45,095 nucleotides of DNA, from NCBI GenBank assembly GCA_944320605.1, contig CALUIE010000015.1:1-45095 (forward strand), given 5' to 3'. Positions 34,391 through 43,439 of the stretch are shown here, piece by piece. The notes below the pieces were generated by a model. That model worked only from the letters and a program-made list of their open reading frames with translations. It made no database searches and was not told where the DNA came from. Each line of letters begins with the position of its first letter. Positions within the stretch are counted from its first letter, which is position 1. The stretch comes from an uncultured Phocaeicola sp. GTDB lineage: Bacteria > Bacteroidota > Bacteroidia > Bacteroidales > Bacteroidaceae. A program made the translations under genes and the position numbers.

Positions 34391-34421
34391 TTTGTGAGTT
34401 ATCATTAAATTGTTACCTTTG
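34391..34421 (+). promoter_or_regulatory. Promoter of the arylacetate operon
   Basis: TTTG (34391-34394) and TACCTTTG (34414-34421) with exactly 19 bp between, a full consensus match. Transcript start near 34428 gives a leader of about 16 nt before the ATG at 34444. Confidence 0.75.
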
Positions 34422-34443
34422 GGCTGTTCTAAATGTGAAAAGC

Positions 34444-35205
34444 ATGAAAATAGTGATTTTACAAACAGATATTGTTTGGGCCAATCCTTCGGCCAATATT
34501 GAAAAAGCAGATGAAATTATCAACAGATACGAAGATGTTGATATTTTTGTTTTGTCTGAAATGTTTTCTACAGGTTTCTGTACCAATCCGGAAGGTATCG
34601 CTGAAAAAATCGATTCAGGAACTTTGGATTGGATGAAACATACAGCGCAGCGTAAGAAATGTGCCATAGCAGGCAGTATAGCCTTGGAGGATAAAGGTCA
34701 GTATTATAACAGATTTTATTTCGTTCACCCTGGGGGAACTGTGGAATGGTACGACAAGAAACATCTCTTTACCTACGGTGGGGAGCATAAACGTTTCACG
34801 GCCGGTACTCGACGTGTGATAGTCAACTATAAAGATGTGAGGATTCTGTTGCAGGTTTGTTATGACTTGCGATTCCCTGTTTGGAGTAGAAACAGAAACG
34901 ATTATGATGTAGCTTTTTATGTAGCAAGCTGGCCGACTCCTCGTGTTGACGCCTGGAAACTTCTTTTAAAGGCAAGGGCAGTTGAAAACCAGTGTTATGT
35001 GGTTGGAGTGAACCGGATAGGCAAGGACCCTAACTGTGATTACGTGGGCGGCAGTGCTGTAATTGATCCATACGGTAAAGTGATTGCGGCATGTGAAGAC
35101 GGTAAGGCTTGTGAGGCTATTGTAGATATAGATATGTCGGAACTTGAGGCGTTCCGTAAGAAATTCCCGGTATTGAATGATGCCGATCCTTTTGAAATAG
35201 TATAA
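34444..35205 (+). CDS. Nitrilase-superfamily omega-amidase (YafV-like)
   Basis: A 253-aa carbon-nitrogen hydrolase. The catalytic triad is visible as Glu39 (LSEMFSTGF), Lys105 (YDKKHLF) and Cys139 (LLQVCYDLRFP). It resembles YafV/Nit2 omega-amidases, which hydrolyse alpha-ketoglutaramate to 2-oxoglutarate and ammonia. I choose ATG 34444; a GTG nine bases upstream is poor. It is first in an operon that includes an aminotransferase, so a glutamine-transaminase/omega-amidase pair is plausible. Other nitrilase-type substrates cannot be excluded. Confidence 0.88.
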   Translation: MKIVILQTDIVWANPSANIEKADEIINRYEDVDIFVLSEMFSTGFCTNPEGIAEKIDSGTLDWMKHTAQRKKCAIAGSIALEDKGQYYNRFYFVHPGGTVEWYDKKHLFTYGGEHKRFTAGTRRVIVNYKDVRILLQVCYDLRFPVWSRNRNDYDVAFYVASWPTPRVDAWKLLLKARAVENQCYVVGVNRIGKDPNCDYVGGSAVIDPYGKVIAACEDGKACEAIVDIDMSELEAFRKKFPVLNDADPFEIV

Positions 35206-35213
35206 CTCAAAAT

Positions 35214-36836
35214 ATGGAAAACAGTAAGAAATTATTACTCTTGGGCGACCAAGCTATAGCTTTGGGAGCCATACATGCAGGTATCTCCGGAGTATATGCT
35301 TATCCGGGTACACCTTCGACAGAAATTACAGAATATATACAGGAACATCCTCTAGCAAAAGAACGCAAGTTGCATAGCAGCTGGTGTACTAATGAAAAGA
35401 CGGCAATGGAAGCTGCTCTCGGGGTAAGTTATGTCGGTAAGCGTGCTTTGGTATGTATGAAGCATGTCGGTATGAATGTCTGTGCCGATGCTTTTGTCAA
35501 TTCCGGCATGACAGGTACCAACGGTGGAATAGTGGTAGTAGCTGCCGATGACCCTTCCATGCATTCGTCGCAAAATGAACAGGATTCAAGGTTTTACGGC
35601 AAGTTTGCCATGATTCCTATCCTCGAACCTTCATCACAGCAGGAGGCTTACGACATGATGCAGTATGCATTCGAAATGTCTGAACGTGATGGAACACCTG
35701 TTCTTATGAGAATTACCACACGCATGGCGCATTCTCGTGCCAATGTGGCGGTGAAAGACGAGGCTTTGGAAGTGACTTCCACAGGCAAGGCTTCTTCTCC
35801 TGCCAATTGGGTACTTTTACCTGCCAACGCACGCCGACGCAATAAGGAAGTAATCGGACTTCAGCCGGTGTTGCGCCAACTCTCAGAAGAGTCACCTTTC
35901 AATAAGGCAGAGAATATATCTTCAAATAAGGCTGATTTGGGTATAGTAGCTTGCGGTATAGGATATAATTATGTAATGGAAAATTATCCAGACGGATGCC
36001 CTTTTCCTGTTGTAAAAGTATCTCAATATCCACTTCCTACAGATAAAATTGTTGCTTTGGCAAACTCATGTAAGGAAATATTGGTAGTTGAGGACGGACA
36101 GCCTTTCGTGGAAGAACAGCTTCATGGGGTATTGCCTTCGCAGTATGTTGTTAAAGGACGCCTGAGCGGGGCATTGCCGCGTACCGGTGAGCTCAATCCG
36201 GATAATGTAAAAGCCGGATTAGGTATGAAGGATGCTGAAGTATATCCGCCGGCGCAGAATTTGGTTCCACGTCCTCCTGCACTTTGTAACGGATGCGGAC
36301 ACCGTGATGTGTATGACGCACTGAATAAGGTTGCTGCCGAGTATGCGGATACAAAAATTTTCGGTGATATAGGTTGTTACACACTTGGAGCATTACCACC
36401 TTTCCGTGCTTTGCATAGCTGTGTTGACATGGGGGCTTCCATCACCATGGCTAAAGGTGCCGCCGATGCAGGTCAGTTCCCTTCAATAGCCATTATCGGT
36501 GATTCCACTTTCACTCATTCCGGTATGACAGGACTTCTTGATGCAGTGAATGATAAGTCGAACATCGTAGTGGTAATATCCGACAATCTTACAACAGCCA
36601 TGACAGGCGGTCAGGATTCAGCCGGAACAAACAAGTTCGAGGCTATCTGTCTTGGTCTTGGAGTAGAACCGGAACATGTACGTGTGGTAGTGCCGTTACC
36701 AAAGAATATGGACGAAATAACCCGTATCATTCGCGAAGAAATTGAGTATAACGGTGTGTCGGTGATTATCCCACGCAGAGAATGTATGCAGACACTGAAC
36801 CGTAAGTTGAAACAGAAAAGAGCCGAAAAACAATGA
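35214..36836 (+). CDS. iorA: Indolepyruvate:ferredoxin oxidoreductase, alpha subunit
   Basis: Thiamine-diphosphate enzyme that oxidatively decarboxylates arylpyruvates to aryl-acetyl-CoA with ferredoxin, or the reverse. The 540-aa chain has the pyrimidine domain (GISGVYAYPGTPSTEI), the SSWCTNEKTAMEAALG region, a NGCGHRDVYDAL segment, and the ThDP Mg-binding part IIGDSTFTHSGMTGLLDAVN with DN near 461-462. Many homologues carry a C-terminal double [4Fe-4S] ferredoxin domain; here the protein stops after RKLKQKRAEKQ with no Cys cluster, so electrons must go to an external carrier. The ATGA overlap with iorB implies coupling. Confidence 0.93.
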   Translation: MENSKKLLLLGDQAIALGAIHAGISGVYAYPGTPSTEITEYIQEHPLAKERKLHSSWCTNEKTAMEAALGVSYVGKRALVCMKHVGMNVCADAFVNSGMTGTNGGIVVVAADDPSMHSSQNEQDSRFYGKFAMIPILEPSSQQEAYDMMQYAFEMSERDGTPVLMRITTRMAHSRANVAVKDEALEVTSTGKASSPANWVLLPANARRRNKEVIGLQPVLRQLSEESPFNKAENISSNKADLGIVACGIGYNYVMENYPDGCPFPVVKVSQYPLPTDKIVALANSCKEILVVEDGQPFVEEQLHGVLPSQYVVKGRLSGALPRTGELNPDNVKAGLGMKDAEVYPPAQNLVPRPPALCNGCGHRDVYDALNKVAAEYADTKIFGDIGCYTLGALPPFRALHSCVDMGASITMAKGAADAGQFPSIAIIGDSTFTHSGMTGLLDAVNDKSNIVVVISDNLTTAMTGGQDSAGTNKFEAICLGLGVEPEHVRVVVPLPKNMDEITRIIREEIEYNGVSVIIPRRECMQTLNRKLKQKRAEKQ

Positions 36837-37414
36837 AAACAGATATAATTCTTTCAGGTGTGGGAGGACAAGGTATCCTCTCCATCGCGACCATAATTGG
36901 CGAGGCAGCCACTCGCAGCGGACTGAATTTGAAGCAGGCTGAAGTACACGGTATGAGTCAGCGAGGTGGTGACGTGCAGTCAAATCTACGTCTGTCGGAT
37001 AAACCTATTGCTTCCGATCTTATTCCTCTCGGAGGAGCAGATATGATAATTTCGCTTGAACCAATGGAAGCACTTCGCTATTTGCCTTATCTCGCCAAGG
37101 ACGGATGGATTATCACGTCTTCCACTCCGTTCAAGAATATTCCGAACTATCCGGAGGTTGAGGCTGTAATGGCGGAGCTAAATTCATTGCCAAACGTGGT
37201 TTCGCTCGATATAGATGCTATAGCAAAGGAAAACAATATGCCTAAATGCGGAAACGTGATTCTTCTTGGAGCTGCTGCCGCATATTTTAAGATTTTGGAC
37301 AAGGCAACTCTTTATGACAGTATAGACAGTATTTTTGGCTCAAAAGGTTCTGCCGTAGTAGAGATGAACCATTGTGCTTTCAATATAGGTTATGAGGCTG
37401 CGGCTTCCAAATGA
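36833..37414 (+). CDS. iorB: Indolepyruvate:ferredoxin oxidoreductase, beta subunit
   Basis: Smaller (193-aa) gamma-type subunit of the 2-oxoacid:ferredoxin oxidoreductase complex with IorA. Family marks are ILSGVGGQGILSIATIIGEA at the start, HGMSQRGGDVQSNLRL near 44-59, and LIPLGGADMIISLEPMEALR. Complete. It starts 4 bp inside the end of iorA, then 22 bp lead to an aminotransferase gene. Confidence 0.94.
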   Translation: MKTDIILSGVGGQGILSIATIIGEAATRSGLNLKQAEVHGMSQRGGDVQSNLRLSDKPIASDLIPLGGADMIISLEPMEALRYLPYLAKDGWIITSSTPFKNIPNYPEVEAVMAELNSLPNVVSLDIDAIAKENNMPKCGNVILLGAAAAYFKILDKATLYDSIDSIFGSKGSAVVEMNHCAFNIGYEAAASK

Positions 37415-37436
37415 GTAATTTAATACAAAAACTGTT

Positions 37437-38750
37437 ATGAGTAAAGTTTTCAGTAAAGAATTAGTAGAGCAGGTTGTAAAGGAAATGAAGGTTGCCGACC
37501 TTCGTAATGCCACCATAGGTGATGTACTTCTTGTGGCGTCACGTCTGGAACAGCTTACAGGCATACCTTTTATCCGTATGGACCAGGGCTCTCCGGGACT
37601 GCCTGCCAACAAGATAGGTATTGAAGCCGAAAAGGCTGCTCTCGACAAAGGATTGGGAGCGCAATATCCCGCTGCGGCCGGAGTTCAGGAACTTAAGGAT
37701 GCTGCATCCCGTTTCGTGAAAGCATTCATTAATATCGACATTTCTCCACGTGCATGTCTGCCTACTACTGGTTCCGTGGCGGCATCGTTCGGAGCATTCA
37801 TAGCGTGTACGCAGCGTATTCCAGGAAAAGACAAGGTGCTGTTTATAGACCCGGGTTTCCCGATTCAAAAATCACAGTTGCGTATTCTTGGTATCAAATG
37901 GAAACTGTTTGATATATACAATTACCGTGGTGAGGCTCTCCGTGCCAAGTTGGAAAGCATGATGTCTGACGGCGATGTTGCCGCAATAGTATATTCCAAT
38001 CCTAACAATCCGGCATGGTTCTGTTTGGATGAGGATGAATTGAAAATAGTAGGCGAACTTGCCACCAAGTATGATACGATAGTTATGGAGGACCAAGCAT
38101 ATTTCTGTATGGACTTCCGCAGTCCGTTCGGCCGTCCGTATCAGGAACCGTACGTGCCTACAGTGGCGAGATATACAGATAATTATATCCTTATGCTTTC
38201 CGCATCGAAAATATTCAGCTATGCGGGACAGCGTATCGCACTGGCATGTATTTCCGATAAGCTTTTCGACAAACAGTATCCCGCACTTGCAGAGAGATAT
38301 GAGGACTCAGGAATATTCGGGCCTACATTCATTGCATCCATAATGTATATGATAACTTCCGGATGTACCGCCACAACACAATATGCAATGGCAGAGATGC
38401 TGAACAAATCAGTTGAGGGAGTGATAGACTTCGTAGAGGATACACGTGAGTATGAACGCCGTGCACGCCGAATGAAACAGATATTCACCGATAACGGCTT
38501 CAGTATAGTTTACGATTATGATGTTCACCAGAAAGTAGGCGACGGTTTCTTCTTCACTTTGGGATATCCCGGAATGACAGGTGGAGAATTGCTCGAAGAA
38601 CTTATGTATTATGGAGTCAGCAGTATCTCACTATCCACAACAGGAAGCGATCAGCAGGGAGTACGTGCATGTACATCGCGCATGAGGGAAGAACTCTATC
38701 CTGTTCTTGAAGAACGAATGAAAGCCTTTAAGGCAGACCATCCTATATAA
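37437..38750 (+). CDS. PLP-dependent aminotransferase (fold type I, class I/II)
   Basis: A 437-aa aminotransferase. The PLP-binding Lys lies in LSASKIFSYAGQRIA (near residue 255); YSNPNNPAWFCL gives the Asn of the fold, and EDQAYFCMD the Asp that touches the pyridine nitrogen. Substrates are not fixed by sequence. Its position between iorB and the acyl-CoA ligase suggests an aromatic amino acid or arylpyruvate, and the omega-amidase upstream suggests glutamine as amino donor; both are inference. The N-terminus is long for the family, with a leading KELVEQVVKEMKVADL helix. Confidence 0.88.
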   Translation: MSKVFSKELVEQVVKEMKVADLRNATIGDVLLVASRLEQLTGIPFIRMDQGSPGLPANKIGIEAEKAALDKGLGAQYPAAAGVQELKDAASRFVKAFINIDISPRACLPTTGSVAASFGAFIACTQRIPGKDKVLFIDPGFPIQKSQLRILGIKWKLFDIYNYRGEALRAKLESMMSDGDVAAIVYSNPNNPAWFCLDEDELKIVGELATKYDTIVMEDQAYFCMDFRSPFGRPYQEPYVPTVARYTDNYILMLSASKIFSYAGQRIALACISDKLFDKQYPALAERYEDSGIFGPTFIASIMYMITSGCTATTQYAMAEMLNKSVEGVIDFVEDTREYERRARRMKQIFTDNGFSIVYDYDVHQKVGDGFFFTLGYPGMTGGELLEELMYYGVSSISLSTTGSDQQGVRACTSRMREELYPVLEERMKAFKADHPI

Positions 38751-38792
38751 TTACATTTGCAAATATAACATTAACGATTAAAGATAATACCC

Positions 38793-40094
38793 ATGTTTTG
38801 GAATGAAAATAAAGAATGTATGCCTCGCGAACAGATGCGCGAGCTGCAGGGGAAAAGACTTCAAAAACTGGTGACGTATGTTTATCACAACGTGCCTTTC
38901 TATAGAAAGAAAATGCAGGAAATGGACTTGTCTCCGGACGATATCCGCAGTATTGATGACATTGTGAAACTCCCTTTTACAACCAAGCAGGACTTGCGCG
39001 ACAACTATCCGTACGGATTACAGGCGGCACCTGCTTCGGAGATAGTACGTGTACACGCATCTTCCGGTACAACCGGTAATCCTACTATTGTGGGATATAC
39101 ACGTAAAGACCTTGCTATTTGGTCGGAAGTTATGTCACGCTGTCTCACGGCATACGGAGTTACGCGTGATGATACATTCTCGGTTAGTTACGGCTACGGA
39201 CTCTTCACCGGTGGTTTGGGAGCACACTACGGGGTGGAAAATCTTGGAGCAACAGTGATACCTGCATCAACCGGTAATACAGAAAAACATATCCGTCTTA
39301 TCCGTGATCTGAAGATAACAGGTATAGCATGTACACCGTCGTATGCCATGTATCTTGCGGAAGTGATGGAAAAGATGGGACTTACGAAAAACGATCTCGG
39401 ACTCCGTATCGGTGCTTTCGGTGCAGAACCATGGACTGAGAATATGCGTAAAGAGATAGAAGAACGTCTCGGATTGAAAGGTTACAACATCTATGGATTG
39501 AGTGAAATAATGGGTCCGGGTGTATCATACGAATGTCAGGAACAGAATGGATCGCACATTAACGAAGACCATTTCTTCCCTGAAATTATAGACCCTAATA
39601 CACTTCAGCCGTTGCCTTACGGACATCAGGGTGAACTCGTCTTTACTACACTGACTAAGGAAGGAATGCCATTGCTCCGTTACCGCACTAAGGACCTCAC
39701 ATCTCTTATAGATACTCCATGTCCGTGCGGACGTACATCAGTGCGTATGACTCCTATCATGGGAAGAAGCGACGATATGCTCATTATCCGCGGTATCAAC
39801 GTATTCCCGTCACAGGTGGAAAGCGTTATCCTCGAAATGAAAGAATTCGAACCTCAATATTTGTTGATAGTTGACCGTAAAGGTAATCTTGATACACTGG
39901 AAATACAGGTTGAGGTACGCCGCGACTTCTTCAGCGATGATATTGGAGCAATGCTTGCGTTGAAGAAATCACTTGCCGACAAGCTGAAAAGTGTACTTTC
40001 TATCAGTGCCGATGTCAAGTTGGTTGAACCTAACAGCATAGCCCGCAGTCAGGGAAAATCAAAGAGAGTGATAGATAACCGTAAGTTGGTGTAA
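38793..40094 (+). CDS. paaK: Phenylacetate/arylacetate-CoA ligase
   Basis: Adenylate-forming ligase that makes aryl-acetyl-CoA from arylacetate, ATP and CoA (or works in reverse to conserve energy as ATP). The 433-aa chain shows the AMP-binding P-loop HASSGTTGNPTIVGYT near residues 88-103, the YGLSEIMGPGVSYECQ segment, and the C-terminal hinge and motif MGRSDDMLIIRGINVFPSQVE. It is the PaaK-type size. Position after iorA, iorB and the aminotransferase completes a route between aromatic amino acid and arylacetate. Confidence 0.92.
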   Translation: MFWNENKECMPREQMRELQGKRLQKLVTYVYHNVPFYRKKMQEMDLSPDDIRSIDDIVKLPFTTKQDLRDNYPYGLQAAPASEIVRVHASSGTTGNPTIVGYTRKDLAIWSEVMSRCLTAYGVTRDDTFSVSYGYGLFTGGLGAHYGVENLGATVIPASTGNTEKHIRLIRDLKITGIACTPSYAMYLAEVMEKMGLTKNDLGLRIGAFGAEPWTENMRKEIEERLGLKGYNIYGLSEIMGPGVSYECQEQNGSHINEDHFFPEIIDPNTLQPLPYGHQGELVFTTLTKEGMPLLRYRTKDLTSLIDTPCPCGRTSVRMTPIMGRSDDMLIIRGINVFPSQVESVILEMKEFEPQYLLIVDRKGNLDTLEIQVEVRRDFFSDDIGAMLALKKSLADKLKSVLSISADVKLVEPNSIARSQGKSKRVIDNRKLV

Positions 40095-40097
40095 GGC

Positions 40098-40150
40098 AAT
40101 TAATAATTGGCAATTAAGAACTGCAAGTCAGCGAAGCTAATTAATAATTG
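40098..40150. repeat. AATTAATAATTG direct repeats in the gap before the ACT gene
   Basis: AATTAATAATTG occurs at 40098-40109 and 40139-40150, and GCAATTAA is repeated near 40097 and 40110. Similar AT-rich runs (CTTAATTTTTAATTTTT) follow up to the ACT gene. No protein is encoded in the 122-bp gap. This may be a small intergenic repeat, common in this group, but I cannot test copies elsewhere. Confidence 0.5.
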
Positions 40151-40216
40151 ACGATTTGATTTATAGTATTGTTCTTCACTCTTAATTTTTAATTTTTCAT
40201 TTTTAATTAAAGTAAC

Positions 40217-40633
40217 ATGACCATAAAACAATTATCAGTATTCCTTGAAAACAAAACAGGAAGAATAAACGATGTAGTACGTACATTGGGACAGAACGGC
40301 ATAAACATGCACGCTTTCAGTATGGCAGAAACGACAGATTTCGGAATACTACGTCTTATAGTATCCGATGTGGACAAGGCTGTGGAAGTATTGCGCGCAC
40401 AGAACTTTGCCGTAATGTCAACCGAAGTTATCTGCCTCAGTTGCGACAATACTCCAGGCTCTCTTGCCGTGATTCTTGAGTATCTTGCAGAAGAAAAAAT
40501 CTTTATAGAATATATGTATGCTTTTGCCCAAAACGACAAGGCACACGTGGTAATTAAACCTAACGATCTCAAGGCATGTCTGGCAGTATTAGAAGCAAAA
40601 GGCTGTACAGTATTGAAGAAAGGGGATTTGTAA
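40217..40633 (+). CDS. Double ACT-domain protein
   Basis: A 138-aa protein made of two ACT domains (about 4-68 and 71-137), small-molecule binding folds that sense amino acids. The start QLSVFLENKTGRINDVVRTL and the second half CLSCDNTPGSLAVILEYLAE show the paired N-terminal Gly-containing turns. It has no other domain. Behind the aryl-CoA ligase it may sense an aromatic amino acid and tune one of the operon's enzymes; the ligand is unknown. The 122-bp gap before it is repeat-rich, so it may also have a separate start. Confidence 0.85.
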   Translation: MTIKQLSVFLENKTGRINDVVRTLGQNGINMHAFSMAETTDFGILRLIVSDVDKAVEVLRAQNFAVMSTEVICLSCDNTPGSLAVILEYLAEEKIFIEYMYAFAQNDKAHVVIKPNDLKACLAVLEAKGCTVLKKGDL

Positions 40634-40656
40634 TAAGAAATTACATAATAACAAAG

Positions 40657-40697
40657 CAGGTCAGGTGAAACAATCAAACTCACCTGGCCTGTTTTTT
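40657..40697. terminator. Bidirectional terminator between the ACT and kinase genes
   Basis: CAGGTCAGGTGA (40657-40668) pairs with TCACCTGGCCTG (40680-40691) apart from one G-U, followed by six T (40692-40697). It lies 24 bp after the ACT stop and touches the convergent histidine kinase stop. Confidence 0.85.
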
Positions 40698-41946
40698 ATT
40701 TGAATTGTAATTTGAAAATCGTATTATTTTCATTGCTGCATACCAGTGAGATACTTCCGTTGTGAAGACGCATTATCTGGCGTGAAAGACTTAATCCTAC
40801 TCCTGTCCCTTCTTGTTTAGTGGTGTAGAACGGAACAAATATATCTTCATAGTTTTCCTTACTGATAGGGTTACCATTGTTTGAAACACATATCACTACA
40901 GTTTCATTTAAATCTATTTCGGCGGATATTTCTATTATTGTTGCTTTTGCCTGAATAGCGTTCCTTATAAGATTTATGAATACTTGCGAAATCTGGTCTA
41001 TATCGGCATAAAGTAAAATATCCTCCGATTTTTCGGTATATGTTATTTTTGTTCCGGAATTGTGTACCTGTTCTTTTGTCAGTTGGGTTACTCTGTCTAT
41101 CAGTTCCTTCAGGTAGAATGCTTTCTTTACAGGTGTTGATATTCTGGTTAGAGAACGATATGTGTCAACAAATTTTATCAATCCTTTGGCTGATTCAGAG
41201 ATCGTCTCCAAGCCAATTTTAAGTTCTTTACGATTGAGTGCTTTTGTGTCAGTTGCGGAGTCCAATTCCATATAAAGGGTATGGCTCAGCGAAGCTATGG
41301 GGGTTACGGTGTTCATGATTTCATGTGTAAGAACACGGATAAGTTTGTTCCATGACATTTCTTCGTTTCGTGACATTTCGTTACTAATGTCATTTAATAC
41401 GATAATCTTTACATTCTTTCCCTGCAGGGAAGTTTCCGAGGATGAGACAGAGAGTGTAGTCTGTCCCTTCTCATTATAGAAAGAGACACGCATCTCGTTG
41501 TTGGCCTCCGAAATGTTTTCAAAACATGCCTGGAGTTCCGTACTGATGTTTGCGAGCTGTCTTACGTTGCCGAGTGTGGCAACTCCAAGAATGTTCAGTG
41601 CCGAGGCATTGCTGAATAAAACTCTTCCGCTGAATTTGTTGTTTTGTTCTATTACAATTATTCCGGTCTTTACCCTGTCAAGCATCTGTCCGTAATAACG
41701 CTCCTGCTCGTTTATCTCCTGTTTTTCTTTTTCGAATATCAGTCGTATTCTGTTCAGGGTCTTGTGAAATTTACGGTACAGGAATTTCTTTTCGTCAAAA
41801 CGGAAATTTGTTTCCTTATCTTCCAGTGCATCAAGAATGTACGAAACTTTGCGGTGTGTCTTTCTCGCATAGTACATACCGGAAATTATTGCAGAGATTG
41901 AAGCTGTTGCAATAATGATTAATAAGACATTTTCATACGAAATCAT
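40696..41946 (-). CDS. Sensor histidine kinase (NtrY type)
   Basis: A 416-aa kinase with one N-terminal membrane helix (about 5-25), a PAS-like region (about 85-185), the His-phosphorylation site VLTHEIMNTVTP (His208) and an ATPase domain with FINLIRNAIQA (N box) and EGTGVGLSLSRQIM (G box). It shares 4 bp with the upstream sigma-54-type response regulator, so they form one two-component pair. The signal is unknown. An ABC permease gene nearby suggests envelope stress or efflux as the trigger. Confidence 0.9.
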   Translation of the reverse strand: MISYENVLLIIIATASISAIISGMYYARKTHRKVSYILDALEDKETNFRFDEKKFLYRKFHKTLNRIRLIFEKEKQEINEQERYYGQMLDRVKTGIIVIEQNNKFSGRVLFSNASALNILGVATLGNVRQLANISTELQACFENISEANNEMRVSFYNEKGQTTLSVSSSETSLQGKNVKIIVLNDISNEMSRNEEMSWNKLIRVLTHEIMNTVTPIASLSHTLYMELDSATDTKALNRKELKIGLETISESAKGLIKFVDTYRSLTRISTPVKKAFYLKELIDRVTQLTKEQVHNSGTKITYTEKSEDILLYADIDQISQVFINLIRNAIQAKATIIEISAEIDLNETVVICVSNNGNPISKENYEDIFVPFYTTKQEGTGVGLSLSRQIMRLHNGSISLVCSNENNTIFKLQFK

Positions 41947-43307
41947 ATATTATACTTTTTCAGTTTCGTATATAGGGTAGGGCGGCTGATGTTGAGTGAT
42001 TTTGCAACGTGTGTCAGATTGCCGTTATATCTTTCCATTGCGACACGTATAGTTCTTTCCTCTACTTCTTCCAGTGTTTCCTCTCCTGATGGAGAAGATT
42101 GGTTTTGTGTATCTGCGTACTGTTGATGGCGCAGACAGAAATCTGACAGTTGTAGTTCTGTTCCGTCAGTCAGAATAACAGCCTTCTCTATAGTGTTTTG
42201 CAATTCACGTATATTTCCGTTCCATCTACATGAAATAAGAGCTTTTGCAGCTTCATCAGATATTCCAGATACTTCACGGTGATATTTCTCAGCATATCTT
42301 TTTATGAATATTTTTGCCAGAGGTATAATTTCATCTGTTCTTTCTCTAAGTGGAGGAAGCTGGATGTGCATGGTGTTTATACGATAATAAAGGTCTTCGC
42401 GAAATTCGCCGTTCCGTATCATTTCCTCAATATTTCGGTTGGTGGCACAAATGAGGCGGATATCTACAGGAGTTGATTGTGAACTACCCACTTTGCTTAC
42501 TGTTCTGTTTTGAAGAACTCTGAGCAACTTGGCCTGCAGATTCAGAGGAATATTTCCTATCTCGTCAAGAAACAGGGTACTGCCGTTTGCCTGTTCTATT
42601 TTTCCCACACGGTCTGTATGAGCGTCCGTAAAGGCTCCTTTTACATGTCCGAACAGTTCGCTTTCAAAAAGTGTTTCCGTTATTGCTCCTGCATCAACAC
42701 AAACCATCGGTTTCATTCCTCTGTCCGAGAGACGGTGGATTTCTGCTGCAAGTACATCTTTTCCCGTACCGTTTTCTCCCGTAATAAGAATGCTTGCGTC
42801 TGTTGAGGCTATTTTGTTTACGGTACGGAATATGTTTTTCATTGCAGGACTGCTGCCCCAGTGCATTGTTGCAGACTGGCTTACAGCAGGCTTCATACTT
42901 TTCTTTTTTGTTCCTGTATCCTTGTGTTTGTATGCGGCATCAAGCACAGAAATCAGTTTCTCGTTTTCCCAGGGTTTTACTATGAAGTCGAACGCTCCAC
43001 GTTTCATTCCTTCTACCGCCAGTGATATGTCGGCATACGCAGTGAAGAGTACAACTTCGGTAGTAGGGCTTGTCTTTTTGATTTCCGAAAGCCAATACAG
43101 TCCCTCATTCCCGGTATTGGCAGACGACTGGAAGTTCATATCGAGAAGTATTACATCAGGTATAAACTCTCTTAACTGTGAATTTATGACGTTTGGTGAT
43201 GCCACAGCCTTTACTTCCTTAAAGTATTTAGGCAATAGCAGTTGGAGTGCTGCCCTTATTCCGCTATTATCATCTACTACTAATATTTTGGCTTTGTTCA
43301 TGTTCAC
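41943..43307 (-). CDS. Sigma-54-dependent response regulator (NtrC type)
   Basis: A 454-aa activator: receiver domain with phospho-Asp near residue 56 (VILLDMNFQ), AAA+ core with Walker A GENGTGKD, the sigma-54 contact loop reading GAFTDA where the classic sequence is GAFTGA, and Walker B-like LFLDEIGN, then a Fis-type helix-turn-helix at the C-terminus (LTHVAKSLNISRPTLYTKLK). It should activate sigma-54 promoters on phosphorylation by the kinase encoded 4 bp overlapping downstream. The upstream ATG at 43307 and one at 43301 are both possible. Confidence 0.93.
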   Translation of the reverse strand: MNMNKAKILVVDDNSGIRAALQLLLPKYFKEVKAVASPNVINSQLREFIPDVILLDMNFQSSANTGNEGLYWLSEIKKTSPTTEVVLFTAYADISLAVEGMKRGAFDFIVKPWENEKLISVLDAAYKHKDTGTKKKSMKPAVSQSATMHWGSSPAMKNIFRTVNKIASTDASILITGENGTGKDVLAAEIHRLSDRGMKPMVCVDAGAITETLFESELFGHVKGAFTDAHTDRVGKIEQANGSTLFLDEIGNIPLNLQAKLLRVLQNRTVSKVGSSQSTPVDIRLICATNRNIEEMIRNGEFREDLYYRINTMHIQLPPLRERTDEIIPLAKIFIKRYAEKYHREVSGISDEAAKALISCRWNGNIRELQNTIEKAVILTDGTELQLSDFCLRHQQYADTQNQSSPSGEETLEEVEERTIRVAMERYNGNLTHVAKSLNISRPTLYTKLKKYNI

Positions 43308-43324
43308 TTTTATACTTTGATGTG

Positions 43325-43332
43325 CAAAAATA
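43325..43332 (-). promoter_or_regulatory. Putative -7 box of the two-component genes
   Basis: TATTTTTG on the minus strand, 18 bp before the regulator start; no clear -33 box. Confidence 0.4.
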
Positions 43333-43439
43333 TAAGTTTTGGAGTTTATTTTGTCCAGTTGATTGAAAAATTATCCGCAGACACATCCATTCATCACGAA
43401 CAGTTGTAGCCTGCGGCTTAATTAGAGAGAGATTTTTAT

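Noticed and set aside
42790-43320. A 176-codon open frame on the plus strand
   Set aside because: It is the antisense shadow of the response regulator, whose motifs are clear; it shows no domain and no promoter.
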